64,000 nt of DNA from Betaproteobacteria bacterium (GCA_016709965.1 JADJLT010000001.1:1509001-1573000); one strand, 5' to 3'. Shown: positions 25,885 through 35,457, counted from the stretch's first letter. Numbers and translations are program-made. Notes: a model not told the origin generated them from the sequence alone.

Positions 25885-28800
25885 ATGACTTATTTTCAAC
25901 GCCATCGCTGGCATATCGCTGGCGTAATGGCTGCAGCACTGATCGGCCTCGGATTGCTCGTCGCCGACGAAATCGAAACTTCGCGCTTCCAGTCCCGCTA
26001 CCTCTTTCATTTCGCATCGACCCTCGACTACCGCATGGTGGACGGGCCGAGCAAGTCCATCCGCTTCCCGGCCCACGGACCATTCGATGAGCGCATGGGC
26101 TATAGCCGACTGCCCGGAATCTCCACCCGACTGCTTGAGCAGGGTTATAGCGTGACCCGGCAGGCCAGCTTCTCTGACGCCTTGCTGAGCTACGTCGACA
26201 AGGGCAATTTCCCGCCTTATACCGAAAAGACCGGCGCCGGCCTGACCATTGCCGACTGCCACAGCGATGCACTCTACAAATTTCGCTACCCCTATCGCGC
26301 CTATGCCGATTTCGCTGCGGTGCCCAATCGCGTCGCACAGGCGCTGATGTTCATCGAAAACCGCGACCTGCTGGATGAATCGCGGCCAACGATGAACCCT
26401 GCCGTGGACTGGGTACGTTTCGCCCGTGCCGTGATCGGCCGCGTTGGGCGTCTGGTCAACGAAGACTTCGACGCCCCCGGCGGCAGCACGCTGGCCACCC
26501 AGATCGAAAAGTTCCGCCACTCGCCTGATGGCGTGACGCCCAACGCCCACGAAAAGCTGCGCCAGATGATCTCGGCCAGTGTCCGTGCCTATCATGACAG
26601 CGAGGAAACATTGCCGGCGCGTCGCCGCCTGCTGCTCGACTACCTGAATACGGTGCCGCTATCGGCTGCGCCCGCTTTCGGTGAGGTCAATGGCCTGGGT
26701 GATGGCCTGTGGGTGTGGTTCGGCAGCGACTTCAGCGAAGCCAACGCCCTGCTTGCCGAACCTGAGGCCAGCGGCGCACGCCTGGTTGCTCAAGGACGCA
26801 CCTTGCGCCAGGTGGTGGCGCTGATGATCGCCCATCGCCGGCCAACCTATTATCTGTCAGCCAAGGGCCACGACGATTTGCGCAGCCTGTCCGAAAGTTA
26901 CGTACGTCTGTTCGCCGAACACGGGTTGATCGGACCAGCGCTACGCGATGCCGCGCTCAGCGAACCGCTCACTTTCCGCAACCACCAGACCAACCCCGCG
27001 CTGTTGCCCGCCGATGCCGGCAAGGGCGCAATGGCAGTGCGCAATCGCCTGGCCGGCGTCCTCGGCGCCTCGCTGTACGACCTGGACCGCTTCGACGCAG
27101 ATATCGCCACCACCCTGGATGGAAAGCTGCAGCAACAAGTCAGTGTCTTTCTCGGCAACCTCGATCAGCCGGATGCTGCCCACCAGGCCGGTCTGATCGG
27201 TGACCGCATGCTTGATCCGGGCACGCTCGGGCAGGTGCGCTACAGCTTCAATCTGGTCGAAAGCACGCCAGCCGGCAACCGCGTGCGTGTGCAGACCGAC
27301 ACCACCGATCAGCCGCTCGACATCAACGAAGGCAGCAAGCTGGAACTCGGTTCGACGGCCAAGCTGCGCGTGCTCTCGACCTATCTCGAAATCATTGCCG
27401 AACTGCACCAGCGCTACAACGCGCAGCCGCCCGAAGAACTGCGCAAGGTGCCGGTGGAACAACGCGACCGGCTGACCCAATGGGCCATCGACTATCTAAG
27501 CCATGCCAAGGACCGCAGCCTGCCGGCCATGTTGCAGGCCGCGCTGGCACGCAGCTACTCGGCCAGCCCGGGTGAGACCTTCTTCACCGGTGGCGGCGCC
27601 CACAACTTCAACAACTTCCGCCACGAGGACGACGGACGCACGCCCACCATACGCGAAGCGCTGCAAGGCTCGATCAACCTGCCCTTTGTGCGCCTGATGC
27701 GCGACATCGTGCGCCACGCCATGTACCAGGTACCGGGCAGCTCTGCCCATGTTCTGGAGCAGGCCGATGATCCGCGGCGAGCCGACTATCTGGCGCGCTT
27801 TGCCGACAAGGAGGGGCAGGTTTTCCTGCGCCGTTTCTGGCACAAATACCGTGGCAAATCGGCCAGCGATATCCGGGATGTCTTCCTCGACGGCCTGCGC
27901 CCGAGCGCCAGCCGTCTCGCCGCCGTCTTCCGCTACCTGTCACCGCAGGCCAATCCGGCAGCGCAGGAAGCCTTCCTGCGGGAGCGACTGGGCAACGAAA
28001 AGCTGACGGCAACCGAAAGCGCCAGCCTCTACACGCGCTACGCTCCCGAGGCCTTCGATCTGCCTGACCGCGGCTATATTGCCCGCGTGCATCCTCTCGA
28101 ACTGTGGCTGGTCGGCTACCTTTCGAGCCACCCGGAAGCCAGCTGGAGCGAACTGGTCACAGCCAGCAAATCCGAGCGGCAGGCGGTGTATCGCTGGCTG
28201 TTCAACACCCGCTTCAAGGGCGCACAAGACTCACGTATTTACACGATGCTGGAAGTCGAAGCCTTCCTCGACATCCACCGTCGCTGGGCCAGGCTCGGTT
28301 ATCCATTCGGCCATCTGGTGCCGTCACTGGCCACGGCACTTGGCAGCTCGGGCGATCGCCCGGCCGCGCTGGCCGAACTGATGGGCATCATTTCCAACGA
28401 TGGCATCCGTCAGCCGACCCGGCGCATCGACCGCCTGAGCTTCGCCAATGGCACGCCCTACGAAACGCACTTTGCCGGCGCCTCGGGATCAGGCGAGCGC
28501 GTGATGGCACCGGAAGTAGCCGAAGCCCTGCGCAATGCGCTGTCGGAAGTGGTTGAAGGCGGCACGGCACGGCGCCTGTCTGGCGCCTTCAAATCGGCCG
28601 ACGGCAAAACGCTGGCGGTCGGCGGCAAGACCGGAACCGGCGACAACCGCATCGTGCTCGGCAAGGGTGCCGGCCGCGGTGTGGCCCAGAACCGTACGGC
28701 CACCTTTGTCTTCTACATTGGTCCCCACCACTTCGGCACGCTCACTGCCTACGTGATGGGACCGGATGCCAGCAAGTTCCGGTTCACCTCGGCCCTGCCG

Positions 28801-29415
28801 GTTCAGATCATCAAGGCCATGGGGCCGATCCTGCTGCCACATATGGAATCCATCGGCGATAACACCTGCCCGGGCGGCTGGCCGGTCAAAACGCCGGCGG
28901 AAGACGATTCGTCGCGGTCAACCGGAAATTCAGCCGAAAATCCAAAAGCGCCGGAAGCTCAGGAAGCGCCCCCTGCGACCAAGCCACCCACCGCCACGCA
29001 GAAGCCAGCAAAAATACCGGAGGCTGCAAGCAAGCAGGACGGGGCGCCGACGCCCAAGACGGCGGCAGCGTCGACATTGCCCGCTGAATCCACCATGCCC
29101 GCCAAGCCGAACCCGACACCTGCGCCGCCCCATAAAACTGAAGCGGTCTCCACACCGAAATCCGGTGCCAAGTCCGATGCCAAGCCAGCCAGCACGCCGG
29201 CCCCTGCAGCAACAGTGGCACCAACCAAGCCCAAAGCAGATTCGGCACCGCCGCCCGAGGCAACCCCCACGCTGAAGACTGACCACGCGCTCACCATTAA
29301 ACCCAAAACGGCGAGCACACCTAAACCGGAACTGGAACAGGCAACACCACCGAAAACCGAGCCCAAAACCCCGGAGGCTCCGCCAGGAAAACCCGACGCC
29401 GCCGACAAGAACTAG
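25885..29415 (+). CDS. Class A penicillin-binding protein with Pro/Lys/Ala tail
   Basis: 1176 residues. N-terminal membrane anchor (about 9-28) followed by a region specific to this subfamily. The GT51 glycosyltransferase domain (about 110-290) shows FIENRDLLDE, GGSTLATQIEKF and HEKLRQMI. The transpeptidase domain has STAK (SxxK, in LELGSTAKL), SIN (SxN) and KTGT (GGKTGTGDN). The last 170 or so residues are low-complexity Pro/Lys/Thr/Ala, probably an extended periplasmic tail. Polymerises and cross-links peptidoglycan. Larger than typical PBP1 proteins because of the long middle region and tail. A repeat copy lies at the junction between catalytic domain and tail. Confidence 0.88.
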   Translation: MTYFQRHRWHIAGVMAAALIGLGLLVADEIETSRFQSRYLFHFASTLDYRMVDGPSKSIRFPAHGPFDERMGYSRLPGISTRLLEQGYSVTRQASFSDALLSYVDKGNFPPYTEKTGAGLTIADCHSDALYKFRYPYRAYADFAAVPNRVAQALMFIENRDLLDESRPTMNPAVDWVRFARAVIGRVGRLVNEDFDAPGGSTLATQIEKFRHSPDGVTPNAHEKLRQMISASVRAYHDSEETLPARRRLLLDYLNTVPLSAAPAFGEVNGLGDGLWVWFGSDFSEANALLAEPEASGARLVAQGRTLRQVVALMIAHRRPTYYLSAKGHDDLRSLSESYVRLFAEHGLIGPALRDAALSEPLTFRNHQTNPALLPADAGKGAMAVRNRLAGVLGASLYDLDRFDADIATTLDGKLQQQVSVFLGNLDQPDAAHQAGLIGDRMLDPGTLGQVRYSFNLVESTPAGNRVRVQTDTTDQPLDINEGSKLELGSTAKLRVLSTYLEIIAELHQRYNAQPPEELRKVPVEQRDRLTQWAIDYLSHAKDRSLPAMLQAALARSYSASPGETFFTGGGAHNFNNFRHEDDGRTPTIREALQGSINLPFVRLMRDIVRHAMYQVPGSSAHVLEQADDPRRADYLARFADKEGQVFLRRFWHKYRGKSASDIRDVFLDGLRPSASRLAAVFRYLSPQANPAAQEAFLRERLGNEKLTATESASLYTRYAPEAFDLPDRGYIARVHPLELWLVGYLSSHPEASWSELVTASKSERQAVYRWLFNTRFKGAQDSRIYTMLEVEAFLDIHRRWARLGYPFGHLVPSLATALGSSGDRPAALAELMGIISNDGIRQPTRRIDRLSFANGTPYETHFAGASGSGERVMAPEVAEALRNALSEVVEGGTARRLSGAFKSADGKTLAVGGKTGTGDNRIVLGKGAGRGVAQNRTATFVFYIGPHHFGTLTAYVMGPDASKFRFTSALPVQIIKAMGPILLPHMESIGDNTCPGGWPVKTPAEDDSSRSTGNSAENPKAPEAQEAPPATKPPTATQKPAKIPEAASKQDGAPTPKTAAASTLPAESTMPAKPNPTPAPPHKTEAVSTPKSGAKSDAKPASTPAPAATVAPTKPKADSAPPPEATPTLKTDHALTIKPKTASTPKPELEQATPPKTEPKTPEAPPGKPDAADKN
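28913..28928 (-). repeat. Dispersed TTGACC repeat, copy 5 (intragenic)
   Basis: Minus strand reads TTTCCGGTTGACCGCG. Lies antisense within the PBP gene, exactly where the conserved domain gives way to the low-complexity tail, and is read there as SRSTGN. Confidence 0.75.
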
Positions 29416-29457
29416 CCGAGCCGGAGGTGACGGAAACCGCCTTCCCGCCATCCGCCC

Positions 29458-31338
29458 TTATCGGACGTCGCCCCGCAGCCGCGCAACCAGGGCGCGCAAA
29501 CCGTCTGGCGTCACATCGGCTGGCGCTACCGGCGCCCCGACGCGCAACGCAATGTCCGAGAACAACCCGCGGCGGAACGGCTTTTTCATGGCGTCACCGT
29601 CAACCCGCGAGAAAAAACTGCCCCACAGACCGGATAGCGCCATGGGCACGACCGGTACGGGATTGTCGGCCAGGATGCGCGTGATACCCGAACGGAAAGG
29701 CTGCAACTCACCGTCATTGGTAATATTGCCTTCCGGGAAGATGCCGACCAGATTGCCGTCAGCCAGCGCTTTGCTAACTTCGGCGAAGGCAGCCTCCAGC
29801 ATCGCCGGGTCTTCCTTCGCTGGCGCGATGGGGATGGCGCCGCCGTGACGGAAAACGAAACCGAGCACTGGCGACTTGAAGATGCGGTGATCCATCACAA
29901 AACGGATCGGACGCGGCGAAGCACCCATGATCACTACCGCGTCGGCAAAGCTGACGTGATTGGCCACCAGCACGGCCGGGCCTTCGTCCGGAATGTGCTG
30001 CAAGCCCTCTGTGCGTAGCCGATAGACCGCCTTGACCAGCAGCCAGGCAATGAAGCGCAGCAGGAACTCCGGCACCAGCCTGTAGATGTAGATCGCCACC
30101 AGCGCATTGAGCAGCGCGGCGAGGCCAAACAAGGCCGGCATCGACAAGCCGGCGCCCAGCAGGCTGGCCGCCCCCAGCGCACCGACGACCATGAACAGCG
30201 CGTTGAGAATATTGTTGGCAGCGATGATGCGCGCCCGATGGTCGGGCGAACTGCGTAGCTGAACCAGCGCGTAGAGCGGCACGATGAAGAAGCCGCCAAA
30301 GACACCGAGCATCATCAGATCAAACAACACGCGCCAGACGGCCGGGATGCTGAGCAGAGCGAGCAGTTCGTGCGGCGTCGTGCCGACCAGCCCGGTCGGC
30401 GAGGCGAAATAGACATCCAGTCCGAACAACGTCAGGCCGATCGAGCCGAAAGGCACCAGGCCGATTTCGACGTGCTTGCCGGACATGCGCTCGCAGAGCA
30501 TGGAGCCAATGCCAATACCGACGGTGAAGATCGCCAGCAACAGCGTCACCGACGACTCACCACCGCCCAGCACGAATTTGGCATAGGCCGGAAACTGCGC
30601 CAGAAACAGCGCGCCATAGAGCCAGAACCACGAGATGCCGAGGATGGACAGGAAAACCGTGCGGTTCTGTCTGGCGAAGGCAATATTGCGCCAAGTTTCC
30701 GACAGCGGGTTGAGATTGACCTGCAGTTCCGGCGCTGGCGCCGGGGCGCTCGGAATACCGCGACTGGTCAGATAGCCGGCCAACGCAACGACGAATCCGC
30801 CCACCGCAATCCACGCTGGATGCTCGACCGAACCAGCCAGCAAGCCGCCAGCCAGCGTGCCGATCAGGATGGCGACGAAGGTGCCGGCCTCGATTAGCGC
30901 ATTGCCGCCAACCAGCTCTTCCACGTGCAGGTGCTGCGGCATGATCGCGTACTTGACCGGCCCGAACAGCGTCGAATGGCAACCGAGCAGGAACAGCGCG
31001 CCCATCAGCACCGGCAGACTGTGCAGGAAGAAGCCCGTGGCAGCGACACCCATGATCACCATTTCCAGCACTTTCACGAGGCGGGCCAGCATCGCCTTGT
31101 CGTACTTGTCGGCCAGTTGCCCAGCCGTCGCCGAGAAGAGGAAAAACGGCAGGATGAAGATGCCCGCAGCCATGTTGGCCAACAGCTCCGGCTTGATCGT
31201 CGTCCAGCTTGCCGCCTGAAAAGTCAGCAGCACGACCAGCGCGTTCTTGAACAGGTTGTCGTTGAAGGCGCCTAAAAACTGGGTGACGAAGAACGGCGCA
31301 AATCGGCGGGTTTTCAAAAGTCCGAATTGACCGCTCAT
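29458..31338 (-). CDS. Lysophospholipid transporter-acyltransferase fusion (LplT-PlsC)
   Basis: 626 residues. Residues 1-400 form an MFS transporter of the LplT type (opening FAPFFVTQFLGAFNDNLFKNALV, about 12 helices). Residues 430-626 are a PlsC-type acyltransferase with NHVSFAD (HX4D) and FPEGN. Likely flips lysophospholipids inward and re-acylates them, or supplies acylated product to Aas encoded upstream. The ATG overlaps the amidohydrolase stop (ATGA). Last gene of the arsR-aas-amidohydrolase-lplT operon. Confidence 0.88.
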   Translation of the reverse strand: MSGQFGLLKTRRFAPFFVTQFLGAFNDNLFKNALVVLLTFQAASWTTIKPELLANMAAGIFILPFFLFSATAGQLADKYDKAMLARLVKVLEMVIMGVAATGFFLHSLPVLMGALFLLGCHSTLFGPVKYAIMPQHLHVEELVGGNALIEAGTFVAILIGTLAGGLLAGSVEHPAWIAVGGFVVALAGYLTSRGIPSAPAPAPELQVNLNPLSETWRNIAFARQNRTVFLSILGISWFWLYGALFLAQFPAYAKFVLGGGESSVTLLLAIFTVGIGIGSMLCERMSGKHVEIGLVPFGSIGLTLFGLDVYFASPTGLVGTTPHELLALLSIPAVWRVLFDLMMLGVFGGFFIVPLYALVQLRSSPDHRARIIAANNILNALFMVVGALGAASLLGAGLSMPALFGLAALLNALVAIYIYRLVPEFLLRFIAWLLVKAVYRLRTEGLQHIPDEGPAVLVANHVSFADAVVIMGASPRPIRFVMDHRIFKSPVLGFVFRHGGAIPIAPAKEDPAMLEAAFAEVSKALADGNLVGIFPEGNITNDGELQPFRSGITRILADNPVPVVPMALSGLWGSFFSRVDGDAMKKPFRRGLFSDIALRVGAPVAPADVTPDGLRALVARLRGDVR

Positions 31339-32573
31339 GCTTGGCTCGCAGCGAAGAGACGACGGGTGTTGAAAACCGCCGGTGAAAAGGAATGGCCCTG
31401 CCAGTTGAGCAGGCGCTTGAGAGTGAAGTCGAAGAGCAGCGGATTGTGCTGGCGCAGGATATTGAGATCGCTGACCGCAGCTTTCGGCAGCAGGCCGTCT
31501 CGCGCCATTGCCGTGCTTGAGGTCAGCGGCACGATGCCGGGCAACGGGTAATCGGAGCCATACAGCAGGCGGTCATGCAGGTCGCCACGTTCGAGCAGCG
31601 TACGGATCAGGGCTGGCTTCCGGTTGCGCTGGGTGATCGCCGAAATGTCACCATGTAGTAGCCCCTTGGCGCGCGGCTCAGCCATCAACCTCAGGAACAG
31701 CTCGAAGCTGGGACGTGCCTTGCCGTCATCGTCGAGATCGTCGCCCAGGGAAGCACAGTGGGCGACCACCACTTTCACCCCGGCATCGTGCGCCCGTCGC
31801 AGGCGCAGCGGGTTGCCGAAAGCCTGCGTGTCGCTGCCCTTGACGGCTTTTTCCTCGCCGCAATGGACGATCAGCGGCGTACCTGCTTCGGCCAGCACGC
31901 GGTAGAAGGCATCGCACTTGGCGCCGGCCGGGTCCATGCCCATGGCGGCCGGCAGCCATTTTATGGCGCGCGCGCCGTTGGCGATGGCCTGTTTCAGGTC
32001 ATCGGCCGCCGTTGCACGATAAGGATGCAGGGAGGCCACCCACTCGAAGCGCGCCGGAAAATCCCGCGCCAGCTTGGCCGCCCAGGCATTAGGCACGTAA
32101 AAGGCCGAATGCTCGGGATGGGTGTCGCCCTTGCCGTCGTGAAAGCGCTCGAAAGCAAAGAGCATGACCTTGAAGCCTTCCGGCATCGCGTCGCACAGGT
32201 TGAGCAGGCGCGCGACATAAGCCTGATCGACCTTGCCCGGCGCATCGTGGGCGCAGCCGGCATTCATGTAGAACAGGCGCTGGGCGTAATGTAGCGGATG
32301 CAGCACCGAGGACAATTGCGGCCCGACCACAATACCGCTGCCGCCATCGCCAATGCCGGCCAGATGGACGTGGCAATCCCAAAGTTGCGCCGGATCGATA
32401 CCCGCCCACGCCTGTTGCAGCCACGAGCTATCGATCAACCCGGTCGGGATGGCAACCCGGCATTTGTTGACCAGCAGCGGCTTGGCGGACACCCAACCCG
32501 CCGCCGACAGCGCCGCGCCACCGGCCAGCGCGCCAAGCAGGCGACGACGGCCGGGGTTGAACATATCACTCAT
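31335..32573 (-). CDS. Tat-exported amidohydrolase (TIM-barrel, PF04909-like)
   Basis: 412 residues from the ATG at 32573, which has a GGGGG ribosome site and gives a twin-arginine leader (NPGRRRLLGALAGGAALSAAGW). A longer frame to 32672 would run across a repeat copy and is less likely. Metal-binding pattern WDCHVH at the start of the barrel, later VHCGEE, VVAHCASLG and YGSDYPLPG. Hydrolyses an unknown amide or ester, or decarboxylates, in the periplasm. Sits between the two phospholipid genes, overlapping the transporter fusion by four bases, so a lipid- or envelope-related substrate is plausible but unproven. Confidence 0.82.
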   Translation of the reverse strand: MSDMFNPGRRRLLGALAGGAALSAAGWVSAKPLLVNKCRVAIPTGLIDSSWLQQAWAGIDPAQLWDCHVHLAGIGDGGSGIVVGPQLSSVLHPLHYAQRLFYMNAGCAHDAPGKVDQAYVARLLNLCDAMPEGFKVMLFAFERFHDGKGDTHPEHSAFYVPNAWAAKLARDFPARFEWVASLHPYRATAADDLKQAIANGARAIKWLPAAMGMDPAGAKCDAFYRVLAEAGTPLIVHCGEEKAVKGSDTQAFGNPLRLRRAHDAGVKVVVAHCASLGDDLDDDGKARPSFELFLRLMAEPRAKGLLHGDISAITQRNRKPALIRTLLERGDLHDRLLYGSDYPLPGIVPLTSSTAMARDGLLPKAAVSDLNILRQHNPLLFDFTLKRLLNWQGHSFSPAVFNTRRLFAASQA

Positions 32574-32633
32574 GGTACTTGCCCCCACGGCAAGCCGCAT
32601 TTTCGGCCCCCTGGAAAATTTCATTTTTGCGCA

Positions 32634-32653
32634 TTTTTTCGGGTTGACCGTGG
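32634..32653 (+). repeat. Dispersed TTGACC repeat, copy 6
   Basis: TTTTTTCGGGTTGACCGTGG (one change, CCGG to CGGG) between aas and the amidohydrolase gene. Preceded by the leader GGAAAATTTCATTTTTGCGC, making about 40 bp that closely match copy 3. Confidence 0.82.
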
Positions 32654-32672
32654 AAGGCATGTTGACGCGCAC

Positions 32673-34814
32673 TCATACCGCCTCCGCCAGATGTTTCAGG
32701 CTCACGTAATCGACCTTGCCGGTACCGAGCAGCGGTAGCGCCGCCACTGTTTGTATCTTGCGCGGCACGGCCAGTTCCGGCACGCCGGTTTCACGCGCCT
32801 TGGCGGCGAGCCGTTCGCGGGTCAGTGCAGCGTCGGTAGTAAACAGCACCAGCGCCTCGCCCTTGGCCGGATCGGGCTGGCTGGATGCGGCGTGCATCAG
32901 GTCCGGCGAGGTCGCCGTCGCCAGTTTTTCCACCACTTCCAGACTGATCATTTCGCCGGCAATCTTGGCGAAGCGCTTGACCCGGCCGACAATTTTCACG
33001 AAGCCATCCTCGTCCAGCTCGACAATATCGCCGGTTTCATACCAACCTTCGCCGATGTCCGACACCGGCGGCTGCAGCACACCCGGCTTGTCGGCTTTCA
33101 GGTAGCCGGCCATGACGTTAGGACCACGCACGTGCAGGATGCCGCCCGAGTCGATACCCGGCACTGGCACCAGTTTGTGTTCGATGCCCGGCAACAGGTT
33201 GCCGACCGTGCCGGTTCGGTAGGCCATCGGCGTGTTGACGGCCAGCACCGGCGCCGTTTCCGTGGCGCCATAGCCTTCAAAGATACGCAGGCCGAACTTC
33301 TCGAACCACAGTTCGCGCACAGCCGCCGATAGCTTCTCGGCGCCAGCCACGACATAGCGCAGGCGATAGAAATCGTAGGGATTGGCAAACTTGGCGTAGT
33401 TGGCGAGGAAGGTTGAAGTACCGAACAACACGGTGCAGCCGCGGTCATAGGCCAGCTCGGGAATCACCCGGTAATGCAGCGGCGACGGGTAGAGAAAGAG
33501 GCTGGCGCCGTTGAGCACCGGCAGCAGCGCACCGGCCGTCAAACCGAAGGAATGAAAGATGGGCAGCGCGTTGAGCACCTTGTCGTTGACTGAGAAGTCG
33601 ATGACCGAGCAAATCTGTGCAATGTTGGCGAGGATCGCCCGGTGCGGCAGCACGACACCTTTGGGCTTGCCTTCAGAACCGGAGGTGAAAAGCACCACGG
33701 CTGGGTCTTCCGGTGTGCTCGGCAAGGCGAAGGCACGCGGAAAATGGATGGCGTAGCCCATCAGCCATAGCTTGTCGCCGAGTCCGATCTGTTCGCGGAC
33801 ATCTTCCAGATAAATGAGTTGTACGCCGTTCAGGCCCGCCAGCTTGTCGGCCAGCTTGGCCTGCTCGACAAAGGCGCGCGAGGTGACGATGGTCTTCAGT
33901 TCGGCACCGTCGATGGATGCCTGCATGGCTTCGACGCCCGCCGTGTAGTTGAGCATGGCCGGAACGCGCTGTCTTGCGGTCAACCCGAAAATCAGCCCCA
34001 AAGTGGGCACCAGGTTGGGCAGCAACAGGCCGATCTTTTCACCTGGCTGCGACACGCGCTCTATCTGGCGACCGAGCACCAGGGCCATCTTCAACAGATC
34101 GTTGTAGGAGTATTCGATCTGCTTGACGTCCTCAATCAGCCGGCGCCGCCGACCAAATATTTCGGCTGCATCACACAGGGCCGAGTAAAGCGTTTGCTGC
34201 GGGCGCGAGGCGAAAATCATTTCCTGCATCAGCTTGCGCATCTGCTCGCCAGACTTGCGGCGGCGCAGCTTGGCGGTTGCTCCCGCTGGCATCGGAAAAT
34301 GCCGTTCGGCCAGAATGGACAGACGAATCTTTGGGAACAGCGTGCGCGGATGCTTGCCGGAAAGGCGCGAAAAGTAGCTGCGCGAGGCACCATCAACCCG
34401 CACCGGCACCACCGTCGCGCCAGTTTTGGCAGCGACGAAGGCCGGGCCGTCGTACACCTTCATCAGCGAGCCGGTCAGCGTGATCCGCCCTTCCGGGAAG
34501 ATAACCACTGGCCGGCCGGATTCGATCAGCCGAATCACTTTTTTCATGGCCATCGGGCTGCTCGGGTCGACCGCCAGATAATCCACCTGCGACAGCAGGA
34601 TGCGGAAGGCAAAGCTGTTGGCGATGGTCGTATGCACGACAAAGACCGGATCGATCGGCAGGAACAGCCCAATCAGCAAGCCATCGAGAAAAGACTGGTG
34701 ATTGGCGACGATCAGCAGGCGGTCATGATTGAAATTGGCCTGCTGATGCGACATTTCGACGCGAAAAAGCAAGCGGGCAAGGCCGCGCAACAGCGGCCGC
34801 AATAATTTGCGCAT
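32673..34814 (-). CDS. aas: Acyltransferase/acyl-ACP synthetase Aas
   Basis: 713 residues, the size and architecture of E. coli Aas. N-terminal PlsC domain (NHQSFLDG, FPEGR) and C-terminal AMP-binding domain (FTSGSEGKPKGVV, EGYGATETAP, YETGDIVELDEDGFVKIVGR). It activates fatty acid onto ACP and re-acylates 2-acyl-glycerophosphoethanolamine at the inner membrane. The start is taken at the ATG that overlaps the arsR stop as TGATG; a TTG six bases earlier is possible. Contains a repeat copy at 33976-33991. Confidence 0.92.
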   Translation of the reverse strand: MRKLLRPLLRGLARLLFRVEMSHQQANFNHDRLLIVANHQSFLDGLLIGLFLPIDPVFVVHTTIANSFAFRILLSQVDYLAVDPSSPMAMKKVIRLIESGRPVVIFPEGRITLTGSLMKVYDGPAFVAAKTGATVVPVRVDGASRSYFSRLSGKHPRTLFPKIRLSILAERHFPMPAGATAKLRRRKSGEQMRKLMQEMIFASRPQQTLYSALCDAAEIFGRRRRLIEDVKQIEYSYNDLLKMALVLGRQIERVSQPGEKIGLLLPNLVPTLGLIFGLTARQRVPAMLNYTAGVEAMQASIDGAELKTIVTSRAFVEQAKLADKLAGLNGVQLIYLEDVREQIGLGDKLWLMGYAIHFPRAFALPSTPEDPAVVLFTSGSEGKPKGVVLPHRAILANIAQICSVIDFSVNDKVLNALPIFHSFGLTAGALLPVLNGASLFLYPSPLHYRVIPELAYDRGCTVLFGTSTFLANYAKFANPYDFYRLRYVVAGAEKLSAAVRELWFEKFGLRIFEGYGATETAPVLAVNTPMAYRTGTVGNLLPGIEHKLVPVPGIDSGGILHVRGPNVMAGYLKADKPGVLQPPVSDIGEGWYETGDIVELDEDGFVKIVGRVKRFAKIAGEMISLEVVEKLATATSPDLMHAASSQPDPAKGEALVLFTTDAALTRERLAAKARETGVPELAVPRKIQTVAALPLLGTGKVDYVSLKHLAEAV
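33976..33991 (-). repeat. Dispersed TTGACC repeat, copy 7 (intragenic)
   Basis: Minus strand reads TTTTCGGGTTGACCGC, sharing the CGGG variant with copy 6 nearby. It is on the coding strand of aas, read as FGLTA. Confidence 0.65.
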
Positions 34815-35125
34815 CAGCAATTTTCCTTGAGGTAGTCGAGGACGTTCGAAAACGTCAGCCCCAACGCGTCGCGATTGATCCAGAACCAGACTTCCTTGCC
34901 GATCTTCTCGGAGCCCAGCACGCCGGATTCATGGAGTATCTTGAGGTGGTGCGACACCGTTGAACGCGCCAGCGTCGATACCTCGGCGATCTGCCCAACA
35001 TTTAGCCGCTCGCCCGGCTCGAATAGCAACAGGATGCGCTGCCGGTGCTCATCACCCAGTGCCACAAAAATTTTGGACATCGCCTGCCACTGGGGAGGGA
35101 TCGTCCGCGAATAGTCATTTCTCAT
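34814..35125 (-). CDS. ArsR-family transcriptional regulator
   Basis: 103 residues, a winged-helix ArsR/SmtB-type repressor: FVALGDEHRQRILLLF, recognition helix LARSTVSHHLKILHESGVL, wing GKEVWFWINRDAL. No clear metal-binding cysteine box (the only Cys is the last residue), so the inducer may be a lipid or another small molecule. First gene of the aas operon; its start codon lies inside an inverted repeat that may be its operator. Confidence 0.88.
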   Translation of the reverse strand: MRNDYSRTIPPQWQAMSKIFVALGDEHRQRILLLFEPGERLNVGQIAEVSTLARSTVSHHLKILHESGVLGSEKIGKEVWFWINRDALGLTFSNVLDYLKENC

Positions 35126-35152
35126 GTCGACGATCTTAGTTATATCGACATG
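35123..35152. promoter_or_regulatory. Candidate ArsR operator
   Basis: Perfect 8-bp inverted repeat CATGTCGA-N14-TCGACATG that includes the arsR start codon. The position would suit autorepression of the arsR-aas operon. Inferred from symmetry and position only. Confidence 0.5.
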
Positions 35153-35331
35153 TCTGCGTCAAGCTATTTTTTCACAATCTGCTTATCGTCCGCCAGTTAA
35201 GCCACGATTGCCTAGAATTGAAGCAAGCGACCTAACTCCCTGTCGACACAGGTCTTATCGGCAACTACCAACGGGCAACGCACAGACTTGTCCACAGAAA
35301 ATGTGGATAGTCAGATGTCGCGCCAAGTGCA

Positions 35332-35457
35332 TCAATTTGGATTCTGATGCACGGCTCTGGTGCCTCGTTTAGCCTTGGCCCAGCTCCAGAGCGCCTCTCC
35401 AAAGTAAGGCAAAACAGCGCCACATCCCAGTGCTGCAAGCATTTCGGGCGATAGCAT
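35332..35457 (-). CDS. Small hypothetical protein (41 aa)
   Basis: 41 residues: hydrophobic first half (MLSPEMLAALGCGAVLPYFG) and basic second half (KAKRG). Recognised because the ATG is preceded by GAGGTG at good spacing. No family known to me. It lies alone in a gene-poor stretch, so it may be a remnant or a real small membrane-associated protein. Confidence 0.35.
   Translation of the reverse strand: MLSPEMLAALGCGAVLPYFGEALWSWAKAKRGTRAVHQNPN

Noticed and set aside
32574..32672. N-terminal extension of the amidohydrolase
   Set aside because: It would put residues before the Tat leader and translate through a repeat copy; the ATG at 32573 has a better ribosome site.
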